Source: JBHHYU01 sp046757725 (GTDB lineage: Bacteria; Desulfobacterota; Binatia; UBA9968). Taken from it: a stretch of DNA of 5,333 bases. The notes under the pieces are model-generated. The model did not search any database. It was not told the DNA's origin and was given only the letters and a program-made list of their open reading frames with translations. The stretch spans positions 1 to 5,333 of the forward strand of contig JBHHYU010000154.1 in the NCBI GenBank assembly GCA_046757725.1, in the 5' to 3' direction. Shown here piece after piece: positions 1 through 5,184 of the stretch. Positions within the stretch are counted from its first letter, which is position 1. Each line of letters opens with the position of its first letter. The translations under genes were made by a program, and so were the position numbers.

Positions 1-64
1 TAAGCCGCGAAAGAAATAAAGACGGAGAAAACGTTGGCGGCATTGACGGTTGCAGAGTCCTAAC
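1..64. other. Upstream flank, no gene assigned
   Basis: The + frames close quickly with stops at 1-3, 17-19 and 61-63, and the longest open stretch (4-63) has no preceding start. Frame 2 would give KPRKK then a stop at 17-19, possibly the tail of an upstream protein, but this is too short to support. Nothing recognisable was seen on the reverse strand. Confidence 0.4.
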
Positions 65-92
65 TTGACTTGATAGTTTAATAAGATAAAAT
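65..92 (+). promoter_or_regulatory. Predicted sigma70-type promoter of the rpsU operon
   Basis: A -35 element TTGACT (65-70, five of six consensus bases) is followed after 16 nt by a -10 element TAAAAT (87-92, five of six). Transcription would start near 98-100, leaving a leader of about 55 nt before the rpsU ATG. It is the best-matching promoter seen in the window and it lies directly upstream of the first gene, so it probably drives the whole operon. The assignment rests on eye matching to the primary sigma-factor consensus, the class of factor encoded by the rpoD gene in this same operon; autoregulation through RpoD is therefore possible but not shown. Confidence 0.6.
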
Positions 93-137
93 CAGGATTT
101 AGTAAAGCAGCGTGTATCCATTTTTACGTATGGGAGT

Positions 138-145
138 GGGGTGAT
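138..145 (+). promoter_or_regulatory. Ribosome binding site of rpsU
   Basis: The run GGGGTGAT resembles the extended anti-SD complement (GGAGGTGAT) with one A-to-G change that can still pair as a wobble. It ends 8 nt before the ATG at 154. A second purine run, GGGAG (132-136), is farther away and overlaps a small CCAT/ATGG inverted repeat (118-121 with 130-133). The 138-145 site is outside that repeat and looks accessible, which fits strong translation of a ribosomal protein. Confidence 0.5.
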
Positions 146-153
146 ATAATTAT

Positions 154-351
154 ATGACTGGTGTTAGGGTAAGAGATAATGAATCCATCGAAAGCGCTAT
201 CCGACGGTTCAAAAAGCAATGTGAGAAAGCAGGCATACTGGCGGAGCTACGTAAGCGAGAGCATTTTGAAAAGCCAAGTGTCAAAAAAAAGAAGAAAGCG
301 ATAGCGGCAAAAAAAAGGGCCTTGCGGCGGACTCGAAGCCATTACTATTAA
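154..351 (+). CDS. rpsU: 30S ribosomal protein S21
   Basis: S21 is a small basic protein of the 30S subunit that sits near the 3' end of 16S rRNA and helps ribosomes engage mRNA at initiation. The 65-residue product (family usually about 57-71) begins MTGVRVRDNES and carries the family core at residues 15-41, including AIRRFKKQCEKAGILAE and REHFEKP. A lysine/arginine-rich tail follows: KKKKK at 44-48, then RALRRTR. The start at 154 fits the family N-terminus and has an SD-like GGGGTGAT 8 nt upstream. It is the first gene after the promoter, matching its usual lead position ahead of dnaG and rpoD. The tail is shorter than in many proteobacterial S21 proteins. It is encoded by two runs of eight A (283-290 and 309-316). 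Identification is very secure. Confidence 0.97.
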   Translation: MTGVRVRDNESIESAIRRFKKQCEKAGILAELRKREHFEKPSVKKKKKAIAAKKRALRRTRSHYY

Positions 352-356
352 ACAGA

Positions 357-382
357 CCTCTATCTTTCTATACGTGCAGAGG
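357..382 (+). promoter_or_regulatory. Inverted repeat over the yqeY ribosome binding region
   Basis: CCTCT (357-361) can pair with AGAGG (378-382), leaving a 16-nt loop. AGAGG is the only SD-like run before yqeY, and it ends just 1 nt before the ATG at 384, closer than the usual 5-9 nt spacing. No T-run follows, so it does not look like an intrinsic terminator comparable to the one known between rpsU and dnaG in E. coli. The stem is short and the loop large, so the structure may not form. Confidence 0.3.
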
Positions 383-383
383 C

Positions 384-854
384 ATGGGGCTTAAGGGTGA
401 CATCCAAGATCGGATGAAGGGGGCGATGAAGGGTCGGGACCGTTCAACTCTCTCTACCCTACGGCTTCTTCTTTCAGCCATTCATAACGAAGAGATCAGG
501 GAACGCAGGGAACTGAGCACCGAAGAGATCTTGAAGACCATATCCTCTCTCTGTAGGCAAAGGCAGGAGGCGATCGATTCTTTTCAAAAAGGTGGAAGGA
601 TGGATCTCGCCGAGAAGGAAACGCTCGAATTAAGGCTTCTGCGCAGTTTTCTCCCGCAACCGTTGACTGAAGATGAAGTTCGAACCTTGATCCACGGCTC
701 CATAGAGGAGGTGGGTGCTAGGGGGATTCAGGATCTGGGGAGGGTGATGAAGCAGATCATGCCTAAGGTTACTGGTCGCGTGGAAGGTAGGCGAGTAAAT
801 GAACTGGCCAAAGAGATCCTCAGGGGATCAATGGATGGGGGTTCTTCCATCTGA
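384..854 (+). CDS. yqeY: YqeY/GatB-like domain protein
   Basis: The 156-residue product matches the length and motifs of the YqeY family (GatB/YqeY domain proteins, about 147-155 residues). These small helical cytosolic proteins resemble the tRNA-binding tail domain of the GatB amidotransferase subunit; their cellular role is not settled. Visible landmarks are the N-terminal helix MGLKGDIQDRMKGAMKGRD, the TLRLLLSAIHNEEI segment (about 26-39), EILKTISSLCRQRQEAIDSF (48-67), LLRSFLPQPLTEDE (84-97), and the C-terminal block at 111-146 with DLGRVMK and MPKVTGRVEGRRVN. The ATG at 384 gives the family-typical start (MSLK-like), although its AGAGG is only 1 nt away. No better in-frame start exists before rpsU ends. 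The gene lies 32 nt after rpsU, its common neighbour in many bacteria. A role linked to translation is plausible from context only. Confidence 0.92.
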   Translation: MGLKGDIQDRMKGAMKGRDRSTLSTLRLLLSAIHNEEIRERRELSTEEILKTISSLCRQRQEAIDSFQKGGRMDLAEKETLELRLLRSFLPQPLTEDEVRTLIHGSIEEVGARGIQDLGRVMKQIMPKVTGRVEGRRVNELAKEILRGSMDGGSSI

Positions 855-866
855 GGCTAACGTTCC

Positions 867-894
867 ATCGCTTCCGATGACGGAAGTAACCGAT
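867..894 (+). promoter_or_regulatory. Hairpin enclosing the cvpA ribosome binding site
   Basis: CTTCCG-ATGA-CGGAAG (871-886) is a perfect 6-bp stem with a 4-nt loop. It is extended by ATCG (867-870) pairing with CGAT (891-894) across a 4-nt bulge. The 3' arm contains GGAAG (882-886), the SD-like sequence of cvpA, and the outer arm reaches the first base of the TTG start at 894. If it forms in the mRNA it would hide the cvpA start region, so translation may depend on ribosomes finishing yqeY 39 nt upstream or on a melting event. No T-run follows, so a terminator is unlikely. The pairing is directly visible; its regulatory effect is inferred. Confidence 0.5.
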
Positions 895-1472
895 TGGTGA
901 ATATCATTGATCTGATCTTACTGTTTCTTCTATTCCTCTTTGCTCTGAGGGGTTATTTTACAGGTCTTTTCCGTGAGAGCTTCTCGCTCGTGGGACTCTT
1001 TGCCGGTTTCATAGTGGCAGTGCGTTATGGCGAATCCGTGGCGGCCCTCTGGAAGGGATACTCGAACTTCTCGCCTATCGTTCTCAAGGCCATAACCTTT
1101 GTTGCCCTTTTTTTTCTTGTCTACTTCACCTGCAGCCTAATTGGTTGGCTTCTCCACCATTCTGCAAAATTTCTCTTCCTTCAAACAGTCAATCGCGCTG
1201 GGGGTGTGGTGCTTGGAATGGGAAAGGGTGCAGCCATCCTGGCTCTAATTGTTTTCTTCTTAAACTCTTTCCCTGTGGTGCCGCAGAAAATAAAGAAACA
1301 GATTCACGACTCTTACTTGGCCCCTCCTTTGCATCAGTTTGCTCAAAGGATCATCCGGTTCGGAAAGGTGAATCTCCTCAAGCGAGCTGCGTCCCAAGGC
1401 TCCAGTGAGGAGCGCCTTATTTTTTTAGGCGGTTACGATGATCGCAGATGGCAAAATCATAGAGATTCGTGA
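894..1472 (+). CDS. cvpA: CvpA family (colicin V production-like) inner membrane protein
   Basis: The 192-residue product has the CvpA pattern: a hydrophobic start with NIIDLILL, the short RGYFTGLFRE motif (19-28), and four predicted membrane helices at about 4-20, 30-46, 62-88 and 101-125. The glycine-rich NRAGGVVLGMGKGA lies near the start of helix four, and a soluble basic tail follows. CvpA is named for a role in colicin V export in E. coli; its general function is unclear, with links to envelope integrity, and it should lie in the cytoplasmic membrane. The start is uncertain. TTG at 894 is 7 nt from GGAAG; GTG at 897 gives MNIIDL, which fits the family at least as well but with 10-nt spacing. 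The last 35 nt overlap dnaG, so the tail from about residue 182 is encoded in overlapping frames. CvpA genes occur near yqeY, dnaG or mutS2 in some Desulfobacterota-like genomes. Confidence 0.85.
   Translation: MVNIIDLILLFLLFLFALRGYFTGLFRESFSLVGLFAGFIVAVRYGESVAALWKGYSNFSPIVLKAITFVALFFLVYFTCSLIGWLLHHSAKFLFLQTVNRAGGVVLGMGKGAAILALIVFFLNSFPVVPQKIKKQIHDSYLAPPLHQFAQRIIRFGKVNLLKRAASQGSSEERLIFLGGYDDRRWQNHRDS
1413..1432 (+). promoter_or_regulatory. Hairpin covering the dnaG ribosome binding site
   Basis: CGCCT (1413-1417) pairs perfectly with AGGCG (1427-1431) across a 9-nt, almost all-T loop. AGGCGG (1427-1432) is the only SD-like run before the dnaG ATG at 1438, with a 5-nt spacer, so the stem would mask it. 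The element lies inside the end of cvpA. Ribosomes translating cvpA to its stop at 1470-1472 would open the stem, which suggests translational coupling. Low primase output is typical of this operon in E. coli, which makes such control plausible, but its function here is inference. Confidence 0.45.
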
Positions 1473-3240
1473 ACGCGCCTCGGTCGTAGAAGTGATTTCC
1501 GATCATCTGACGCTCAAGAAAATGGGTCGGAACTATCTCGGGCTTTGTCCGTTTCATGCGGAGAAAACTCCTTCTTTCACGGTTAACGAGGAAAAAGGGA
1601 TCTTTCACTGTTTCGGTTGTGGTGTGGGTGGAAATGTGTTTCACTTTTTGATGCAATATGAGCACATGACTTTTCCGGAGGCTGTGGAGCAGGTAGGAAA
1701 GCGCTACGGTATCTCCGTAGAACGCGTGGACCGCCCCGGGGCAAAGAGAGAGGCGGAGCAGCGGGAGTCCCTCTATCGTCTCAATGAAAGGGTGGCCGCC
1801 TATTTTCATGAAGTCTTATTTAGTCAACCGGAGGGCAAACGGGCGCTCGGCTATCTCAAATCGAGGGGGATAGACGAGCAGGCAGCACGGCGCTTCAATC
1901 TTGGTTATGCCGCACCTTCAGGCCGCGGATTAATTAGTTACCTGAAAAGGGAGAGGCTTTCTTTAAAAAATGCAGTACATCTGGGACTTTTAAATGAAAA
2001 GGGGCCGCAGTTTTTTGGGGAAAAGTTTTTCGATCGCCTCGTCTTCCCGATTGTGAGTCCAGCGGGAAAAGTGGTGGGATTCGGTGGTCGCGTGATCGAC
2101 CAGGGTTTCCCCAAGTATCTCAACTCGTCCGAAACCCCCCTTTTCCGAAAAAGGGCCAACGTGTATGGTCTCTTTCAGGCTAAAGAAACGATCCGAGAGC
2201 TGGATCGCGTGGTTGTGGTTGAGGGATATCTGGACGTGCTCGCGTTGTGCCAGTTCGGTCTCCCCTATGTGGTAGCTACGCTGGGTACGGCCCTAACACC
2301 GGATCATGTGCGGATCTTGGGACGCTATACAAAAAACGTGATTGCTCTATTCGATGGCGATCAGGCCGGTAGGAAAGCAGCAGCACGAAGCTTTGAGATT
2401 TTTGTTGAGGGGGGATTGTTGGGACGGGCTGCCTTCCTCCCGAAAGGAGAAGACCCGGATACCTTTGTCCGGTCTAATGGGAGACAGGCCCTGGAGGCGA
2501 TTATCGACCAAGCGATCCCTTTGGCGGATTATTCCTTTACGTGGCTGGCATCACAGTATGGCAAGAGCCTCGAAGGCAAGGCTCGGATTGCTCAGGAGAT
2601 CAGTCGCCTCCTCACCAAGGTTCGCAACCCGTTTGAGGTGGATCTGTTGATCCGGCGTGCGGTTGACTCGCTGGGAATCAGCGAAGAGCTTCTGCGTCGA
2701 TCAGCACATGTCGCGAGCCCATCAAACCGTTTCGTGTCGTCAACAGAGTCTCCTAAGCGCTTGCAAGAGGAGACGCAGGGTGATCTTGCGGAACGATCCG
2801 TGGTGACTCTCCTATTGCGATTCCCCTCTATGATTGAACGTCTGGAACAGTTGGATCAGATAGAGCACCTGTTTAGTCCAAGGTGGAAAGAGGTGATCGA
2901 GAGAATTCTCTTGGAATGGAAAAAACAGAGAACGGTGGATGTGGCACGTCTCGCGCAAGCGTTTTCACCGGAACGGGCGTCTCAGGTAGCTGCGCTTATG
3001 CTGGCAGGAGACGCCGTCGCCGAAGAGGAATGCGAGCAGATGCTGGCGGATTGTCTCTCCCATCTTCGGCGAAAATATTTGAAAGGTTTAGAAATAGATC
3101 TTTGCCAGGCGATCCGTGTAGCAGAAGAAAAAAGAGATGAGAAAGCTATCAGAGAAAGGATGCTGGAATGGCAGGAAGTCGTGCAAAAAGAACGACAGCT
3201 AGACCGCGAAAGCTTCACGTCCAAGACAAAGATGCCGTAG
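1438..3240 (+). CDS. dnaG: DNA primase DnaG
   Basis: This 600-residue protein synthesises RNA primers for leading-strand initiation and Okazaki fragments, working with the replicative helicase. The N-terminal zinc-binding domain (about 1-100) has ligands C37, H40, C58 and C61 in CPFHAEKTPSF and CFGCGVGG. The RNA polymerase core (about 110-420) has the basic motif KYLNSSETPLF at 226-236, with K226 and K238. Its TOPRIM fold has E262 (EGYLDV) and D306/D308 (DGDQAGRKA). These align at a constant offset of three with E. coli K229, K241, E265, D309 and D311, so the catalytic set is intact. A serine-rich linker (about 422-448) leads to a C-terminal domain (about 449-585) in the position of the helicase-binding domain. 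Length is normal for the family. The ATG at 1438 gives the expected short lead before the zinc finger; its AGGCGG is weak and lies in a hairpin. It overlaps cvpA by 35 nt and rpoD by 73 nt. Confidence 0.98.
   Translation: MIADGKIIEIRERASVVEVISDHLTLKKMGRNYLGLCPFHAEKTPSFTVNEEKGIFHCFGCGVGGNVFHFLMQYEHMTFPEAVEQVGKRYGISVERVDRPGAKREAEQRESLYRLNERVAAYFHEVLFSQPEGKRALGYLKSRGIDEQAARRFNLGYAAPSGRGLISYLKRERLSLKNAVHLGLLNEKGPQFFGEKFFDRLVFPIVSPAGKVVGFGGRVIDQGFPKYLNSSETPLFRKRANVYGLFQAKETIRELDRVVVVEGYLDVLALCQFGLPYVVATLGTALTPDHVRILGRYTKNVIALFDGDQAGRKAAARSFEIFVEGGLLGRAAFLPKGEDPDTFVRSNGRQALEAIIDQAIPLADYSFTWLASQYGKSLEGKARIAQEISRLLTKVRNPFEVDLLIRRAVDSLGISEELLRRSAHVASPSNRFVSSTESPKRLQEETQGDLAERSVVTLLLRFPSMIERLEQLDQIEHLFSPRWKEVIERILLEWKKQRTVDVARLAQAFSPERASQVAALMLAGDAVAEEECEQMLADCLSHLRRKYLKGLEIDLCQAIRVAEEKRDEKAIRERMLEWQEVVQKERQLDRESFTSKTKMP
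3153..3160 (+). promoter_or_regulatory. Ribosome binding site of rpoD inside dnaG
   Basis: AGAAAGGA ends 7 nt before the ATG at 3168, a canonical SD and spacing. This decides the rpoD start: the other in-frame candidate before region 1.1, GTG at 3270, has no SD-like run at a suitable distance. No obvious upstream complementary run would mask the site, unlike those of yqeY, cvpA and dnaG. Ribosomes translating the end of dnaG must cross it. Confidence 0.6.
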
Positions 3241-5045
3241 GGGTCGGAAAAGCAATTGCCCAAGCCCCCGTGCAGTCCAGTCGGAGGAAGCAACTTAAAG
3301 AGGTCAAAAAGCTTATCGACCTCGGTAAGGAGAAGGGTTATCTGACCTACGATGAGGTTAATGACATGCTCCCTGCCGATATCGTGTCACCGGATCAAAT
3401 TGATGATGTCATGTCCATTTTTGGGGAGATGGAAATCGATGTTGTTGACTCGACTCAGAGGGTAGCCCTGGTTGGTCAGACCGACGAATTACCTGAGGAA
3501 GATGAGGAAGAGAAAGAGAAAGAACCCGACGTGGAAGCGGAGGCGGACATTCTTGGTAAAACCGGCGATCCGGTGCGGATGTACCTCCGAGATATGGGAA
3601 CTGTCTCCCTCCTCAGTCGAGAAGGTGAGGTTGTGATCGCCAAGAAGATCGAGGAAGGGGAGAAGCAGGTTATTGAAGAGGTTCTGACAAGCCCGTTGGC
3701 GCTGCGCTATATCCTGAACCTCGGAGAGCGACTCTTCCGTCATGAGGTTCGGGTACGTGATATTATTAAAGACGGCGACGAAGATCTAGACTGTCTAGAG
3801 GAGGAGGAACTGCATGAGAGGAGGCTCTTGGACCAGATAGCTAAGTTGAACCGACTTGGTAATGAGAGAGAAAAGATCAAGAAGCAACTGGCAAACAAGC
3901 GCTCCTCAGCACAGAAGCGAAAAAGTTTCCAGCAAGCGTTTTTCAAGCAGCAGGAAAAAATATTTAGTGGTCTAAAGGCCATGCAGTTGAATCGGAGACA
4001 AACCGAGGCAATTGTTGATGGTTTAAAGAGCGTTATGAATCAGGTACGGCGCCTTGAGAGGCGGGTGTGGGAGTTTGAGCGTAAAGCCGGAAGGTCGTCT
4101 CAGGAAATTCTCAAGATCGTTCCTAGCGGTAATGGACATAAAAGACACTGGCAGAGGGCCATTGGGTCCCTTCGTATGGGTCAGGGTGCCATTTTGAAAA
4201 TGGCGGAAGGCATCCGAAGCGCGAGGCGTGAGGTCAGGCGGATTGAAAGAGATCTGGAGATGTCGGTAGAAGAGATCAAGCGTCGGGTACACTCCATCAT
4301 TGAAGGAGAAACCAATGCCAATCTGGCCAAGAAGGAATTGATTGAGGCTAATCTCCGGCTGGTCGTAAGCATCGCCAAAAAATACACCAATCGAGGGCTT
4401 CAGTTCCTGGATCTCATTCAGGAGGGAAATGTCGGTCTCATGAAGGCGGTGGACAAGTTTGAATATCAGCGTGGCTATAAGTTTTCGACCTATGCGACAT
4501 GGTGGATCCGCCAAGCCATCACCCGGGCCATCGCCGATCAGGCCCGGACCATTCGGATCCCGGTTCATATGATCGAGACCATCAATAAACTGATCCGCAC
4601 CTCCCGGTATCTGGTGCAGGAGATTGGCCGAGAGCCGACTCCGGTGGAGCTTGCCGCCAAGATGGAGATTCCATTAGACAAGGTGCGTAAGGTCTTAAAA
4701 ATCGCGAAGGAGCCGATCTCCCTCGAGACACCCGTAGGAGAGGAAGAGGACAGCCACTTGGGTGATTTTATCGAAGATAAGCGAATCATCACTCCCTCGG
4801 ATGCGGTGGTCAACATCAACCTTCAGGAACAAACCAAGAAGGTATTGGCCACCTTGACCCCGCGCGAGGAACAGGTCCTGCGGATGCGATTTGGTATCGG
4901 AGAAAAATCGGATCATACTCTGGAGGAGGTGGGGCAGAAGTTTACGGTTACCCGCGAACGTATCCGTCAGATCGAGGCCAAGGCACTACGCAAGCTCAGG
5001 CATCCCAGCCGGAGCAAGCGGCTGAAGAGTTTCATGGAGAGTTGA
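3168..5045 (+). CDS. rpoD: RNA polymerase primary sigma factor RpoD (sigma70)
   Basis: This 625-residue protein is the housekeeping sigma factor that directs RNA polymerase to -35/-10 promoters. In order: a basic N-terminal extension (about 1-40); region 1.1 with KKLIDLGKEKGYLTYDEVND (46-65); an acidic linker (about 106-127); region 1.2 from DPVRMYLRDMG at 134; a long charged non-conserved region (about 165-380) with probable coiled coil; regions 2.1-2.4 (about 383-460) with NLRLVVSIAKKY, GLMKAVDKFEY and the -10-reading TWWIRQAITRAIADQ; region 3 (about 461-540) with HMIETINKL and HLGDFIED; and region 4 with LTPREEQVLRMRFG (563-576) and the -35 helix VTRERIRQIEAKALRKLRHP. Q449/T452 and R596/E597/Q601 correspond to promoter-contacting residues in E. 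coli. Length is close to E. coli RpoD (613). The start overlaps dnaG by 73 nt and is supported by AGAAAGGA at 3153-3160. Region 1.1 and the non-conserved region mark it as the primary rather than an alternative sigma factor. Confidence 0.98.
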   Translation: MAGSRAKRTTARPRKLHVQDKDAVGVGKAIAQAPVQSSRRKQLKEVKKLIDLGKEKGYLTYDEVNDMLPADIVSPDQIDDVMSIFGEMEIDVVDSTQRVALVGQTDELPEEDEEEKEKEPDVEAEADILGKTGDPVRMYLRDMGTVSLLSREGEVVIAKKIEEGEKQVIEEVLTSPLALRYILNLGERLFRHEVRVRDIIKDGDEDLDCLEEEELHERRLLDQIAKLNRLGNEREKIKKQLANKRSSAQKRKSFQQAFFKQQEKIFSGLKAMQLNRRQTEAIVDGLKSVMNQVRRLERRVWEFERKAGRSSQEILKIVPSGNGHKRHWQRAIGSLRMGQGAILKMAEGIRSARREVRRIERDLEMSVEEIKRRVHSIIEGETNANLAKKELIEANLRLVVSIAKKYTNRGLQFLDLIQEGNVGLMKAVDKFEYQRGYKFSTYATWWIRQAITRAIADQARTIRIPVHMIETINKLIRTSRYLVQEIGREPTPVELAAKMEIPLDKVRKVLKIAKEPISLETPVGEEEDSHLGDFIEDKRIITPSDAVVNINLQEQTKKVLATLTPREEQVLRMRFGIGEKSDHTLEEVGQKFTVTRERIRQIEAKALRKLRHPSRSKRLKSFMES

Positions 5046-5107
5046 GGTCTGACTTTACACTCGATTTCTACAACTGGAAACTAAAAAACGTAAAACTGAT
5101 CAGGATC

Positions 5108-5184
5108 GGGCCCATAGCTCAGTTGGTTAGAGCCACCGGCTCATAACCGGTAGGTCCCTGGTTCGAGTCCAGGTGGGCCCACCA
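5108..5184 (+). tRNA. tRNA with CAT anticodon (probable tRNA-Ile2; elongator tRNA-Met possible)
   Basis: A full 77-nt cloverleaf includes an encoded CCA. The acceptor GGGCCCA (5108-5114) pairs with TGGGCCC (5174-5180). The D stem is GCTC/GAGC, and the anticodon stem ACCGG/CCGGT (5135-5151) encloses loop CTCATAA with CAT at 5142-5144. The T arm is CCTGG-TTCGAGT-CCAGG, the discriminator is A5181, and CCA lies at 5182-5184. Initiator tRNA is excluded because position 1 pairs normally with 72 and the anticodon stem lacks the three G:C pairs of initiators. C4-G69 and C5-G68 match acceptor pairs known to favour recognition by TilS, the enzyme that converts the wobble C to lysidine so the tRNA reads AUA as isoleucine; E. 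coli elongator tRNA-Met differs there. Ile2 is therefore favoured, but sequence alone does not settle it. It lies 62 nt after rpoD with no clear terminator or promoter between, so it may be cotranscribed. Confidence 0.95.

Noticed and set aside
145..150. Perfect TATAAT hexamer just before the rpsU ATG
   Set aside because: The matching -35 is weak (TTTACG at 123-128) and the start of transcription would fall at about 157, after the ATG at 154. The promoter at 65-92 is better placed; the hexamer is probably part of an AT-rich translation start region.
1145..1408. 87-codon + strand frame inside cvpA
   Set aside because: It overlaps the membrane-segment coding of cvpA in another frame and reads as low-complexity, non-family sequence.
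1417..1809. 130-codon reverse-strand open frame opposite the dnaG zinc-finger region
   Set aside because: It is a shadow of the cvpA/dnaG coding sequence with no recognisable motif and no supporting context.
3079..3100. TTGAAA at 3079-3084 as an internal rpoD promoter
   Set aside because: No -10-like hexamer occurs at 15-19 nt; TAGATC at 3095-3100 is only 10 nt away.
3270..3272. GTG as alternative rpoD start just before region 1.1
   Set aside because: It would give a 591-residue protein of more usual N-terminal length, but no SD-like run lies at a suitable distance, whereas ATG 3168 has AGAAAGGA with a 7-nt spacer.
4023..4568. 181-codon reverse-strand open frame opposite rpoD
   Set aside because: It lies wholly within the conserved rpoD coding region, its translation resembles no protein family, and it is explained by codon bias of the sense gene.
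5054..5094. TTTACA (5054-5059) as a tRNA promoter -35, and TTTAC/GTAAA as a terminator stem after rpoD
   Set aside because: No suitable -10 occurs at 15-19 nt, and the stem is only 5 bp, AT-rich, with a long loop and no T-run.
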